From assembly GCF_900114995.1 (NCBI RefSeq), contig NZ_FOUX01000006.1, positions 620,001 through 684,000 on the forward strand: 64,000 bases of DNA. Direction: 5' to 3'. The translations under genes and the position numbers were made by a program. The notes below the pieces were generated by a model that was given only the letters and a program-made list of their open reading frames with translations, searched no databases and was not told the origin of the DNA. Position 1 is the first letter of the stretch. Every line of letters begins with the position of its first letter. This stretch comes from Chitinophaga sp. YR627 (GTDB lineage Bacteria > Bacteroidota > Bacteroidia > Chitinophagales > Chitinophagaceae). Below, piece by piece: positions 17,989 to 27,504 of this stretch.

Positions 17989-20900
17989 TTGATCTCTATA
18001 TTATTGATTATCAACTTATCAGTAAGTGGTCAGGTATATAACATTCATATAAAAAGTTGGGGAGTAGAAGATGGGTTAAGTGACAGGCAGGTGAATAGTG
18101 TTTGTAAAGACCCGGCTGGTTTTATCTGGCTGTGCACCGCGAAGGGGCTAAATCGTTTCGACGGTTATAGCTTTAAAGTATATACTGCTGAGAAAAACAA
18201 CCTTCCTTTTAATAACCTGGGCAGAATGATCCTGGATAACAATGGCTGTTGCTGGATAATGGGTTCAGATTTTTATCAGGACAAAGATAATAACCTTTTC
18301 ATCTTTGATCCTCTCACGGGAAAATCGATATCCTTTAAAGAAAAAACGGGCTACAACGAAACATTTCGTTTCAACCTGTTGCAAAAGTTTAACGATACCA
18401 CGCTCTTTGCCGGAAGCTCACATAAACCCTATTTTTTCACCTGGAGTGCCGGCGCCGGATTACATAAGATAAACTATCCAGTAAATGTTGTCCGTTGGTT
18501 AACGTGGAGCAATAATAATACTTTTTGGGTGTTAGATTCCGCTAATCTTTTCTGCGAAATAGATATACAGGGTAAGCTCCTGCGGCAGTGCAGGCATCAG
18601 GAAGACTCTTTATCCTGGCTACCTACCCAGGAAACAGGTAGCTACAACGTGACTAAATATATGCCAGGAAAACAAAATACCTGGAAACCAGTTACAGATG
18701 TGGACGTGCATCAAAATATTGCCAGGTTATGCATGTACACGATGAATGGACAATACCTGCCGTATAAGTTGCCTGGAAATTACGAAATCGGTGGTGTCAT
18801 GTTAAACGATATAGTGGGTAAATTGGAGCCATTACATCGCACCTATAGTTCCACAATTTTTATTGTAAGTGACAATGAGGTATGGATCTCTTCCGGTTTC
18901 GGGCTGGATCATATCACTGTTACGAAAAATAAATTCCATAGGTATTTCTATGCTGAAGGGGACGAAATTGGTAATAACAGCTTCCGCACGCTCCTGGTAG
19001 ATAGCAATAATTTATATGCCGTAAATGAAGCAAGAGGTCTATATGAGATCAACCTGTCAACAAAGGTTACGAAAAGATTTTCACCATTTGCAGAAAGTAA
19101 TATGCGTCTTTTCTCGCTTACTAAACTGAGGGATGGCCGGTTATTAGGTTTGCGGGAAGATCAAATCTATATCCATGACAAAAAATGGTTGGTACCTCCG
19201 GGGCGGCAGACATCGAATCTGGAAACAACCTGGAAGATAACTCAGATTTCACAGGACAGTTTCCTGACCGGGGGCTGGCGGGGATTGAAATATTACAACC
19301 TTTTAAAACACAGATTTTCGGATTTTACAAAATATAATGGGTATAAAAGTTTGGCGGCATCTCTTGTTATCGATTTTGTAGATGATGATGGTGGACGCAA
19401 ATGGATTTGCAGTAATTCCGGTCTATACGAATATGATTCAGCAAAAGGTATCGTCGCACGTTATTCATCAGCAGATACAGGCAGGTATTTTTTGCCTGTA
19501 GCAGATGTTCATCATATATACCATGATACGGGCGGTATTTACTGGCTGGCAGCTGCTAATGGGTTGTTAAAATGGGACAGGTTACATCACAAATATCGTC
19601 TCTTTACAGTAGCCGACGGACTTAGTAATAATAACATCTGCGCAGTATATGGTGATAATAGGGGCCGCCTCTGGTTGACCAGCGATTATGGATTGATAAG
19701 GTTTGATAAAACGAGCCTGCATGTAAAAACATATTTAACTGACGATGGTATTTCGGATAACGAATTTAACCGGTTATCACATACGCGGGATAAAACCGGG
19801 AACCTGTATCTGGGTACAATTAATGGTATAACCGTCTTTAACCCGGATGAGTTTGATGCTGATGACGACAAAATAACACGAATGCCACTGGAGGTTTCCT
19901 TCTTTGAGCAGTTTGATGGGGAAATAGGAAAACTGGTAGATAAAACGGCAGAACTAATACATACTTCCGCTATTACATTGCAGCCAGGCGACCGTTTCTT
20001 TAATCTTAATCTTGCATTGCTAACGTTCGACAATGCCAGGCAAAATATTTATTACTGGAAGATCAATGAAATAAGCTCCGGATGGATAAGTTTTAAAGAA
20101 CCGGCACTTCAGTTAAGTAGTCTTCCATACGGCAAATTGACGCTTCATATAAAGGCACAGTCAGGTGAAGGTGAGTGGGCGGCAAATGAGTTATTATTCC
20201 AGATAGACGTTATCAAACCATTTTACCTGCGTACCTGGTTTATACTACTGGTACTGATCGTCACAGCTGGTATTATATTTATCGGATATAAGTGGCGCAC
20301 TTATCGTTTCAGAAAAGAAAATATACGACTGGACAGTGTTGTGAAACAAAAGACAGCTGAATTGGAACAAACAATCAATCAACTAAAAATTTCCGGACAG
20401 CAAAAAGATGTATTATTGAAAGAAATACATCACCGGGTAAAAAATAACCTTCAGGTTGTCAGCACACTTTTGAGCCTGCAGCTTTCAACGGTATCAGATG
20501 AAAAGGCAAGACAATTGCTTGAAGAAAGTGTATCCCGTATCAGTTCGATATCCCTGGTCCATTTTCAGCTTTATCATAAAGATGATCTGACCGGAATAGA
20601 ACTGGCGGGTTTTATTCATGAATTGCTTCAGCAAATAATACCGGTATATGCCAAACCCGGACAGCACATACATTTACAGAATGATGTTGCATCAACATGG
20701 TTGGATCTTGACACCGCCATTCCTCTGGGCCTTATATTAAATGAACTTATGACAAATTCATTTAAATATGCCTACGGAGATAATAAGGAAGGCTTCATGA
20801 AAATAATACTTGAACAGCAGGGTAGTACCTTCATGCTCCATTACTATGACAATGGTCCTGGATTACCGGACAATTACGATTTAAAAATCAATAAAAGTTT

Positions 20901-21021
20901 GGGTATGACACTTATCAGGAGCCTCACCCGTCAAATTGGAGGAAGCTTTTCCTATATAATGAAAGAGCGTTGCTTTTTGATAACATTCCTTGATACACAC
21001 ACACGAAAAAATATAGCTTAA
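17989..21021 (+). CDS. Sensor histidine kinase with ligand-binding propeller (HisKA_2 type)
   Basis: About 1010 aa. Signal peptide (LLISILLIINLSVSGQ), then a periplasmic two-component-regulator propeller with repeated DxxGxxWLC/WxxT motifs (SVCKDPAGFIWLCTAKGLNRFDG and similar) to about residue 640, a Y_Y_Y domain to about 735, one transmembrane helix (about 750-768), then HisKA_2 EIHHRVKNNLQVVSTLL with the phospho-accepting His at about 815 and a HATPase_c domain (NELMTNSFKYA, DNGPGLP). It senses an outside signal and phosphorylates a partner, very likely the adjacent LytTR regulator 14 bp downstream. The start is odd: no ATG is in frame; TTG at 17989 or CTG at 17980 (giving KLLISILL) must be used, or the ATG has mutated. 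Confidence 0.88.
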   Translation: MISILLIINLSVSGQVYNIHIKSWGVEDGLSDRQVNSVCKDPAGFIWLCTAKGLNRFDGYSFKVYTAEKNNLPFNNLGRMILDNNGCCWIMGSDFYQDKDNNLFIFDPLTGKSISFKEKTGYNETFRFNLLQKFNDTTLFAGSSHKPYFFTWSAGAGLHKINYPVNVVRWLTWSNNNTFWVLDSANLFCEIDIQGKLLRQCRHQEDSLSWLPTQETGSYNVTKYMPGKQNTWKPVTDVDVHQNIARLCMYTMNGQYLPYKLPGNYEIGGVMLNDIVGKLEPLHRTYSSTIFIVSDNEVWISSGFGLDHITVTKNKFHRYFYAEGDEIGNNSFRTLLVDSNNLYAVNEARGLYEINLSTKVTKRFSPFAESNMRLFSLTKLRDGRLLGLREDQIYIHDKKWLVPPGRQTSNLETTWKITQISQDSFLTGGWRGLKYYNLLKHRFSDFTKYNGYKSLAASLVIDFVDDDGGRKWICSNSGLYEYDSAKGIVARYSSADTGRYFLPVADVHHIYHDTGGIYWLAAANGLLKWDRLHHKYRLFTVADGLSNNNICAVYGDNRGRLWLTSDYGLIRFDKTSLHVKTYLTDDGISDNEFNRLSHTRDKTGNLYLGTINGITVFNPDEFDADDDKITRMPLEVSFFEQFDGEIGKLVDKTAELIHTSAITLQPGDRFFNLNLALLTFDNARQNIYYWKINEISSGWISFKEPALQLSSLPYGKLTLHIKAQSGEGEWAANELLFQIDVIKPFYLRTWFILLVLIVTAGIIFIGYKWRTYRFRKENIRLDSVVKQKTAELEQTINQLKISGQQKDVLLKEIHHRVKNNLQVVSTLLSLQLSTVSDEKARQLLEESVSRISSISLVHFQLYHKDDLTGIELAGFIHELLQQIIPVYAKPGQHIHLQNDVASTWLDLDTAIPLGLILNELMTNSFKYAYGDNKEGFMKIILEQQGSTFMLHYYDNGPGLPDNYDLKINKSLGMTLIRSLTRQIGGSFSYIMKERCFLITFLDTHTRKNIA

Positions 21022-21035
21022 TATATTCTGGTCCT

Positions 21036-21761
21036 ATGCAAAAGATAAAAATAGGTATAGTGGAAGATGAAATGATTATTGCGCTTGGTATTGCCAATAC
21101 GCTCAAGGAACTAGGTTATGAAGTTACAGAACCTGCAGGAAACTATACGGAAGCGCTGCATATGATCGTTACGGAAAAACCGGATCTGCTTCTGATCGAC
21201 ATACAACTGAGCGGTTACAGAGATGGTATAGACCTGGCGGCCAGTATCCGCGCAGATGCCGGTATTCCATTTATATTTTTAACGGCCAATGCTGACCAGT
21301 CTACTGTAAAAAGGGCCAAAGATGTACATCCACAGGCTTACCTCGTAAAACCTTTTCGCAAAGATGATCTCTATACCGCAATAGAGTTATGTCTACATAA
21401 TTATGCAACACCCGGATCAAAAAAAGAGGTAGCAGGAAACTACATAGTCAGAGATGCCATTTTTATAAAGCAAGGTGCATTGCTAAAAAAGGTCAGGATT
21501 GATGATATTCTGTATCTTGAAAGTGATAATGTCTATCTGAATGTCTATACCGTTGATGAGAAGCTGCTGGTGAGAAATACGCTGCAGGATTACATCTCAT
21601 TAATAGGATTGCCATCATTTGTACGTGTGCATAGGAGTTATGCCGTCAATATAAATCATGTACAGGCAATCAACCCAGGATATCTCGTTATAAATAAAAC
21701 GGAGATCCCCATAAGCAGATCACTCCGGGATAACCTGTTTAACCACCTCAAATTAGGGTAA
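21036..21761 (+). CDS. LytTR-type response regulator
   Basis: 241 aa. Receiver domain at residues 1-120: acidic pair in VEDE, phospho-accepting Asp55 in LLLIDIQL, Thr in FLTAN, and the Lys of LVKPF. LytTR DNA-binding domain at about 135-241 (DDILYLESDNVYLNVYT, FVRVHRSYAVNINHV). It is the cognate output of the propeller kinase just upstream. LytTR regulators bind direct repeats of about 9 bp; I could not point to one here. Confidence 0.92.
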   Translation: MQKIKIGIVEDEMIIALGIANTLKELGYEVTEPAGNYTEALHMIVTEKPDLLLIDIQLSGYRDGIDLAASIRADAGIPFIFLTANADQSTVKRAKDVHPQAYLVKPFRKDDLYTAIELCLHNYATPGSKKEVAGNYIVRDAIFIKQGALLKKVRIDDILYLESDNVYLNVYTVDEKLLVRNTLQDYISLIGLPSFVRVHRSYAVNINHVQAINPGYLVINKTEIPISRSLRDNLFNHLKLG

Positions 21762-21922
21762 CCTGCTACCACCTTTTGTCCATTCACAATAGAAAATAAG
21801 CCATTCACAACAAAACCCGCGTTGTCTGCATCAAGTGCTGCAGTAATGTCATGCTGTATGGTAAATTGCGCCCATATTTAGCTGATAAAATTGGCGCCGG
21901 AATATATTTAAAAAACATCATT

Positions 21923-22330
21923 ATGAAATCATTACTCCTATATCCGCTATTATTAGTATTGGTTTTCTTTTCCAATTGCAAAAAGGAGATCACACAGGTT
22001 GTACAGCCCAATATCACTATTTTAAAAACATTGCAGCCAGATGACTGGAAGTATGATGCAGCAAGTAATACTTACTATGTTGATATTCCCGTTCCTGAAA
22101 TAGACGATCATGTAGTACAGACCAATGGAGTTCTCTCGTATATGACTTTCAATACGACTGATATCAGATATGAATCCCTGCCGGATGTACTGGATGGAAG
22201 TACCATTGTCTGTTTCTATGAGAAAGGTTTATATATTATTGAAATTCAGGGCTCTGATGGCAGCATGGTAGCCCCACCCAGCGCAGCCATAGGACTGAAA
22301 ATAGTACTGGTCAATTCGGATATCCGGTAG
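21923..22330 (+). CDS. Small lipoprotein, unknown
   Basis: 135 aa from the ATG at 21923, chosen because it begins a lipoprotein signal (MKSLLLYPLLLVLVFFSNC) with the lipidated Cys at residue 19. Longer in-frame starts would put a hydrophilic stretch before the signal. The mature part is short and beta-rich (YYVDIPVPEIDDHV, GLYIIEIQGSDG). It lies 160 bp after the response regulator and may be a target of it. Family not recognised; similar short lipoproteins are common in Chitinophagaceae. Confidence 0.7.
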   Translation: MKSLLLYPLLLVLVFFSNCKKEITQVVQPNITILKTLQPDDWKYDAASNTYYVDIPVPEIDDHVVQTNGVLSYMTFNTTDIRYESLPDVLDGSTIVCFYEKGLYIIEIQGSDGSMVAPPSAAIGLKIVLVNSDIR

Positions 22331-22334
22331 ATCT

Positions 22335-22652
22335 ATGTATATTTTCGACCTGATTTGGCTATGGATAGGCACTGTGGGCGCTGTAACAATATTGTAACCT
22401 CACCTGGTTGTCCTGTCTGTCTGTATGTGTAATGGCCTGACGCACATTTTGCCATTTTTTGCGGGCATAGGGCACACTCCGGGTACCTTAACGGCTGCGG
22501 TAACTTTCCTTCCCTTATCGGTGTGGGTATCTATGGCTTGTTTTGGACTGCGACGCCTGCGCTATAGTATACTGTTCTGGCTCATATTCATGGGCCTGCA
22601 ATTCCACATTATCCTACTCGGCTCCATAGAACTATTTAAAAGGTCTTATTGA
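22335..22652 (+). pseudogene. HXXEE-like membrane protein remnant with in-frame stop
   Basis: From the ATG at 22335 the frame runs 20 codons (MYIFDLIWLWIGTVGAVTIL) to an in-frame TAA at 22395-22397, then continues open to 22652. The second part, with possible restart at 22425, has NGLTHILPFF, TPGTLTAAVTFLPLSVW and a final hydrophobic helix, which resembles the C-terminal half of HXXEE-domain membrane proteins. The N-terminal HxxEE part is absent. I read it as a truncated and stopped copy; the 75-residue tail could in principle still be translated. Confidence 0.5.
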
Positions 22653-22760
22653 CAGCATACCATTAATAGCAATCTGAATATTGAATGGAGCATTTTTGTT
22701 GTTCGCTGCATGTATGACAGAAGGATGGAGATGCTCCTAAGAATTATAAATACAGAAAGA

Positions 22761-22856
22761 AACCGTCCCAAATTACTTTTGAGACGGCTTCTTCCGCTTT
22801 TGTGCCCAGTAGCGAATCATTTTCGAACCAGGTCAGTCTGATTCTTAGTAAGTTAT
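22761..22856 (+). repeat. att-like composite repeat, copy S4
   Basis: Imperfect hairpin AACCGTC...GACGGCTT (22761-22790), then TTCCGCTTTTGTGCCCAGTA (same ten bases before GTGCCCAG as at the tRNA-Leu 3' end), then GCGAATCATTTTCGAACCAG and GTCTGATTCTTAGTAAGTTA. The TTCCGCTTTTGTGCCCAG stretch at 22791-22809 is an exact match to 44803-44819 over 17 bases. Confidence 0.7.
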
Positions 22857-22896
22857 TTCAGTGACGTTGATTGTAGGTTTAGAAATAAGTATCTCT

Positions 22897-23364
22897 CTAC
22901 AGAGATTTATTCACTATGGCTAATTTCATATCATCTAATTCCCTAAGCCGTGCTTGTTTTTTCTCTAATTGAGAATTAAGGTTGGCTATTTTTTTATCCT
23001 GCCTTTTTACCTTATTGTCTGCATCCCTGGCATCCTGGGCATTGTTGTAAGCTTTGTTTGCTTTCTTTTTTGCGTTTTTCGCATCGCCTATGTCACCATT
23101 TGTAGCCCTCGATGCCTGTTTGCTACTTGCATCAGCACTGCTTTGCGCATCAGAATTTGCATCTCCGGCTTTGGTTTGATAACCAGGCATGTTATTTTGA
23201 GCAATGGTAAGTTTAGACGTAAGTTCGGCAATTTCATTGCTTACCGAAACATATTCTTGGTTCAACTTAACAGTATCTGAAGCGGTTTTATACTTTTGTG
23301 AAAAAACTGATGAGGCATAAAAAATCAGTAAGCTGGCGATTAGGAAAACTTTTGAATGTTTCAT
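22897..23364 (-). CDS. Secreted coiled-coil protein
   Basis: 155 aa. Signal peptide MKHSKVFLIASLLIFYASSV with likely cleavage at SVFS-Q. The mature chain is almost entirely heptad-like, rich in Ala, Lys, Asp and Gln (NQEYVSVSNEIAELTSKL, KKIANLNSQLEKKQARLREL), so probably one long coiled coil in the periplasm. No enzymatic motif. It lies directly after repeat S4, running toward it. Function unknown; such proteins often sit at the cell envelope. Confidence 0.65.
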   Translation of the reverse strand: MKHSKVFLIASLLIFYASSVFSQKYKTASDTVKLNQEYVSVSNEIAELTSKLTIAQNNMPGYQTKAGDANSDAQSSADASSKQASRATNGDIGDAKNAKKKANKAYNNAQDARDADNKVKRQDKKIANLNSQLEKKQARLRELDDMKLAIVNKSL

Positions 23365-23820
23365 TGTTTGATATTTTTTTAGAATTGAAAATTAAAGTTC
23401 TAAAAATTCTTCTCCGTCCTGTATCCTTTTAATTGTTATAATATAGGTGCCTGGAAAATCTCCGTGGAGTGCATGAACATGAGCACTCTCCGTAAGTGCA
23501 TGTTCAAAATAGTAAAAGGAGCTTTGTCCGGAATCATTCCGATATCTTACTCCTTTGCAATATCTGTAATGGTGGGTATTTCACGTTTTACGAGGGAAGT
23601 GAGTACCATATAGGCATGATATTGCTATAATCGAAAGAAATATCCACAGCCTTTCGATGTAAAGAATACTTTTTACGCTACTTAAAGATTAATGAAGGCA
23701 GTAGTAAGAATTGAAATTAGTGTGTCGGAGAAGTTGGAGTTGTTACTATTGCTATTGAATACATGTAAGGTACACTATTAAAATGGATAGTGAGGAATTT
23801 GTTTCAATATACCAAGCTAA

Positions 23821-23985
23821 TCAGTCGCCGTCTCTTCCCCGTTGGGTCATGAGTGAAAACATTTTTAGATCTGCCATTAAAGATGTGCCCAATTCTCCGT
23901 TGGTCTGAGTAAAGTGCGTAATTCCCCGGTTGACCAGTCGTTCATCTATTTTGAGGAATTCTTCTATGCATATGATTACTTGCAT
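23821..23985 (-). CDS. Small hypothetical protein (54 aa)
   Basis: Minus-strand frame from ATG (complement 23983-23985) to TGA (23821-23823). It reads MQVIICIEEFLKIDERLVNR, then GITHFTQTNGELGTSLMADL and a basic tail. The frame stays open a little further upstream, to about 24009, close to the oxidoreductase stop, so it could be the end of a larger lost gene or a small downstream member of that operon. Not recognised. The remaining part of 23365-24017 shows nothing coding, apart from a short inverted patch around 23471-23505 (GAGTGCATGAACATGAGCAC). Confidence 0.33.
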   Translation of the reverse strand: MQVIICIEEFLKIDERLVNRGITHFTQTNGELGTSLMADLKMFSLMTQRGRDGD

Positions 23986-24017
23986 TACGGAGATCTGATT
24001 ATTCCGAATACTCTCAT

Positions 24018-25007
24018 TTAAAATTTAAGTAGTACTTTACCAAAGGGTTTGTCTTCTATCAAATAACGTTGTGCCGCAGCTACCTTTTCGGCGTCGAAAA
24101 TTTTAGCGACATGCGGTTTTAATTTGCCACTTTCAAATAATGGCATTAACTGGTTCCAAATTTGCTTTTGAGCGATATGATTAAACCAGCCATTAAGGCT
24201 TTGTCCACGCATTTGCAAGCCTTTCCATACGAAATCCGTAATATTGGCGTTGAAGGTAGTGCCTGCGGAATATCCAATAGCTACCAGAATACCATTACGA
24301 CTTAACGAGTGTACTGCGTCCCCGGTTAGGTTGCCACCAAGGCTATCAATTACTATATCTACACCCTTACCATCCGTTAGTCTTGCAACACCCTCACTGA
24401 TTTTTTCCTTTGACAGGTCAATAATGTTTTCGAATCCGAGGGAGCCTGCCAATTCTGCTTTTGCTGTGGAACCGGCTGTAGTAATAACTAGTGAAGCACC
24501 ATGCGCTTTGGCTAGTTGAATGCCTGCGTTACCAACACCGCCGCCTACTGCTAATGAAAGAATGCTTTTCCCTGGCTGAAAATCCGCCTTATTTAAGCAA
24601 GCCTGTGCTGAAAAGAAGCTTACAGGAAACGCGGCCGCCTGCTCATCTGATATATGCTCTGAGATTGGGATCAGTTCTTCTGGTTTTACTACAAGATATT
24701 CCTGCCATACACCATCAACATATATTCCCCGAATCTGGCCATCAGCTGTAAAGCAAGATACGATTACTCTGGTTCCGGCAGATAGCTCATCATTACCTTT
24801 GACAATAATACCAACAGCTTCATTTCCGAGTATCGCTGGTGAGCGTCTGGCAGGGAGCCGTCCACTCCGAACGGAATCATCAACAGCGTTGACAGCTGCA
24901 TATATAATCTTCACGAGTATGTGCCCTTCAATGTGCGTTGGTTGGGATCTATCCATCCAGGACAATACGTCGTATGGTCCTGGATTTGTGAATTCGATTG
25001 TTTTCAT
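24018..25007 (-). CDS. MDR-family quinone oxidoreductase (zinc-independent)
   Basis: 329 aa. GroES-like N-terminal half (HILVKIIYAAVNAVDDSVRSG, ILGNEAVGIIVKG) and a Rossmann half with the NADPH motif LAVGGGVGNAGIQLAKAHGA followed by the GVDIVIDSLGG block. The usual zinc-binding Cys/His residues of alcohol dehydrogenases are missing, as in quinone oxidoreductases and NADPH-dependent enoyl reductases. A second member of this family lies at 45060. Likely a detoxifying reductase; substrate unknown. It sits alone in the S4-S5 cassette with the coiled-coil protein. Confidence 0.86.
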   Translation of the reverse strand: MKTIEFTNPGPYDVLSWMDRSQPTHIEGHILVKIIYAAVNAVDDSVRSGRLPARRSPAILGNEAVGIIVKGNDELSAGTRVIVSCFTADGQIRGIYVDGVWQEYLVVKPEELIPISEHISDEQAAAFPVSFFSAQACLNKADFQPGKSILSLAVGGGVGNAGIQLAKAHGASLVITTAGSTAKAELAGSLGFENIIDLSKEKISEGVARLTDGKGVDIVIDSLGGNLTGDAVHSLSRNGILVAIGYSAGTTFNANITDFVWKGLQMRGQSLNGWFNHIAQKQIWNQLMPLFESGKLKPHVAKIFDAEKVAAAQRYLIEDKPFGKVLLKF

Positions 25008-25300
25008 TATTGGTGCTGTTAAATGGATATGGCTAAACTATCAATGCAAATGTAAGATTTCAGAGGTGTTTTAGAAATGTATCAAACACGGAGAATTGTG
25101 GATGATACAATGAATTATATGGATGGATCGTATCAGGGGGAAATGATATCGTTGGGGGAATCACCAGGAAGTATAAAAGAAGATAATAGAATATCGGATT
25201 GCGAAATATGAGTGGTAAGTTATAATGGAGGTGGTACGGCAATCAGAAAAGCGCTCATCAACCTCGGCGATGGCTTTTGCATCTACTACGGAATTTATGA

Positions 25301-25412
25301 TGACAATATTAAAAAGCGAAAGGTCGGAGACTCCGATCTTTCCGCTTTTGTGCCCACTATTGGAATAAAATCGAACCATTTTGTACAGATTATCAATGCT
25401 TTATCAATATTT
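25301..25412 (+). repeat. att-like composite repeat, copy S5
   Basis: TGACAATATTAAAAAGCG, then hairpin AAAGGTCGGAG ... CTCCGATCTTT (25319-25341), then CCGCTTTTGTGCCCACTATT, then GGAATAAAATCGAACCATTT and TACAGATTATCAATGCTTTA. Read in frame, the left part gives DDNIKKRKVGDSDLSAFVP, which parallels SDDDKKQKVGDISDLSAFVP at the end of the recombinase frame at 44757-44816. This copy is the closest to the tRNA-end version on its left side. Confidence 0.7.
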
Positions 25413-25760
25413 TAATCGTGTTTTCCGTAATAGGACGGACGAAAATATCTTAGATATAAGTGTGAGTAAGAGTGTAGCCGCCGGGCAATTTACACATGTT
25501 TTATCTGAACTTGTTTTGGCTGACTGTGAGAGACAATGTAGAGCAACGTATCGATGCTCATTTAGATGCGGAGCTACCAACTTAGTAGCTGCGGTTGATG
25601 TTGTTGGATCTATCCGCAAGTATCCTGATGTACTGTTACGCAGTTTTTCGTACTCTTATGCAGATAGTCAACTGCTTAATGGGTTTGCCCAGCCCCTTTT
25701 ACTTTGGTTTTTTCGAGTTTAGCATCAGCAAATGCTTTATATTAGGGTATAATACCACCT
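25413..25760. other. Intergenic stretch, no supportable gene
   Basis: Open frames exist on both strands (up to about 110 codons) but they have neither domain motifs nor a consistent composition, and they overlap each other. The stretch 25008-25300 on the other side of S5 likewise holds only doubtful pieces; a minus-strand fragment containing INSVVDAKAIAEVDERFSDC at about 25220-25300 may be decayed coding sequence. Confidence 0.35.
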
Positions 25761-26825
25761 ATGATAAAAAGCTTGTTTTTCCTTGCGGCGCTGCTGCTGT
25801 CTATGATAATCGATATTTCAGCTCAATCTCACGTTGCTACGACGGGGTCTTTTTGCAGATATGCCAAAAACAGCCTGAGGAATAAAAATGTGTATGCAGA
25901 AGGTCATACGCAATGCCCAGCATGTGATGCAGAGGATGCAAAAGAAGCTGTTGCCCGAAAGGCGGAAGACAAGCGTCGCACGGACGTGAGAGCTGCGGAA
26001 CAGGCCGCAAAGGCCCTGGCGGAGAAACAGGCACAGGAAACAGCACTTAAAAACAAAAGGGCCGCGGATAAAGGCGTTACAGAACTCGCGGTAACAATGC
26101 CCGCCAATAAAGCAAACACGGCAACTCCCACTAAGAAGGCATCCGTTTCAGTAACTGGAATGGCTGTAGGTTGCTTATATGACGACGCCGAAACGGATAA
26201 TCATTCGGTATCTGATATGATTTTTGACATTAACCAGGGTGAGCGCAATAACCGGGTTTATAAATTGTACAGAGACATCAATTACTTCGTGCTTAACAAC
26301 AGGAAAATCCTGGACAATGATGAATTCAAAGTTTGTATCGGTGCAAGAAGACCTAGTCTGGATCCGGAAAACCGTGACAAATTTCCACCAGGTATCGGCA
26401 TCGCTATCTTAAACGAAACAGCAGACAATCATGTAATTTCCGATCTGGTAGACGCTACCGGAAAGCGATTGCTGAATGATGACAAGATCTCTACGATCCT
26501 TCACTTTTCCGGGGACTATTTTATATTGCTGGAAGGAAAGTCTTTTGGACGAGGTGCCGCCCCGCATGCTTCTTATGACTTTTCTAACGGTGCAATATAT
26601 AATTACAAAACCAAACGGCGGTACGAACTGCAGCCTTTTCAGTCGGCTAACCGCAGGCATGTTCAAGTGGGCTGGGTAGTGAATGGCACTTATATGGATA
26701 AAAAGAAGCTCCGCGATAAATCTACTTATGATGCTTTTTTTGAAGTGATTACCGGCTATGATGCCAGTATGATATACTATATTACCAAAGAGGGCAAACT
26801 GGAAGCTGATGAAATTAGTAAGTAA
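25761..26825 (+). CDS. Secreted protein with coiled-coil linker, unknown
   Basis: 354 aa. Signal peptide MIKSLFFLAALLLSMIIDIS with cleavage near SAQ. Residues about 50-56 hold a CPAC pair, then an Ala/Lys/Glu-rich helix (about 56-100) of coiled-coil type, then a C-terminal domain of about 220 residues with alternating strands and several Lys/Tyr-rich segments (NGAIYNYKTKRRYELQPFQS). No catalytic motif recognised. It is followed 17 bp later by another secreted protein, so they probably form one operon filling the S5-S6 cassette. Confidence 0.72.
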   Translation: MIKSLFFLAALLLSMIIDISAQSHVATTGSFCRYAKNSLRNKNVYAEGHTQCPACDAEDAKEAVARKAEDKRRTDVRAAEQAAKALAEKQAQETALKNKRAADKGVTELAVTMPANKANTATPTKKASVSVTGMAVGCLYDDAETDNHSVSDMIFDINQGERNNRVYKLYRDINYFVLNNRKILDNDEFKVCIGARRPSLDPENRDKFPPGIGIAILNETADNHVISDLVDATGKRLLNDDKISTILHFSGDYFILLEGKSFGRGAAPHASYDFSNGAIYNYKTKRRYELQPFQSANRRHVQVGWVVNGTYMDKKKLRDKSTYDAFFEVITGYDASMIYYITKEGKLEADEISK

Positions 26826-26842
26826 ATTAAAAAAGTGACACC

Positions 26843-27493
26843 TTGAAATATCTTTTCCTTCCGATAATATTGTTCGTTAATATCTTTTCTGTACAGGCGC
26901 AAAGGTTAGCTTACGAGCGTGCCGATCACTATACAAAAGTACTAAGCAGCTACCAGATGGATGGCAATAATATCACCTATACTATCCGCGGTTCAAAATA
27001 TGAATTCAGCTATCCTGAAACCAGTTTCAAGATAGCTTTTTATAACCAACTGGCTACTCATGCCGTATACGCCAAATATGGCGGGAGGGAGGTGCTTTTC
27101 CTGACGGATAGCATCAACATGGCGAAAGTGAAAGGAGTTACCCGGCACGAAATGAGCGATGAGGTAATTATCGTCAGGATACATCTAGAAAGAGGTGCAT
27201 CGTCAATTATCCGCGATATCGAAGACGGAAAAGTAGTGTCAAGTATAAAAATAGAACATGTCGACGTATACTTTAAAAACGGCTCCACGCTGGGTGGGTT
27301 TATCAGCACCCTTTATCGGCTGTGTTTTGAAATGAAGGTAGCGCAAGGCACGATTACTCAGGCAGAGGTGGATGCACAAAACCACGACTGGGGTATGACG
27401 CCGGAAAAGTTCATCAAGAAATATCCGAATTCGATTTTTAACATGGAGGCTGAACAGATTATAGAAAAAAGGGCGAAAGCGCAAGGAGAGTAA
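26843..27493 (+). CDS. Secreted hypothetical protein, TTG start
   Basis: 216 aa beginning with TTG (no ATG in frame nearby). Signal peptide KYLFLPIILFVNIFSVQAQ. The mature part is mixed alpha/beta (NNITYTIRGSKYEFSYPE, VIIVRIHLERGASS, KIEHVDVYFKNGSTLGGF) with a Lys-rich end. Coupled to the preceding secreted protein by a 17-bp gap that contains a weak Shine-Dalgarno-like AAAAAAGTG. Function unknown. The hairpin of repeat S6, 45 bp downstream, would terminate the pair. Confidence 0.68.
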   Translation: MKYLFLPIILFVNIFSVQAQRLAYERADHYTKVLSSYQMDGNNITYTIRGSKYEFSYPETSFKIAFYNQLATHAVYAKYGGREVLFLTDSINMAKVKGVTRHEMSDEVIIVRIHLERGASSIIRDIEDGKVVSSIKIEHVDVYFKNGSTLGGFISTLYRLCFEMKVAQGTITQAEVDAQNHDWGMTPEKFIKKYPNSIFNMEAEQIIEKRAKAQGE

Positions 27494-27504
27494 AGAAACA
27501 CGAG

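Noticed and set aside
23471..23510. Inverted GTGCATGAACATGAGCAC-like patch as a possible repeat unit of a CRISPR
   Set aside because: Only one imperfect inverted pair, no regular spacers. No CRISPR array seen anywhere in the window.
25212..25415. Open frame of 67 codons across repeat S5
   Set aside because: Its second half is just the repeat read in frame (KVGDSDLSAFVP), the same artefact as at the tRNA. The first half has no support as a gene.
25381..25722. 113-codon plus-strand frame
   Set aside because: Starts inside the repeat flank, has a biased Cys/Arg-rich composition without domains, and overlaps an equally long minus-strand frame. Likely chance.
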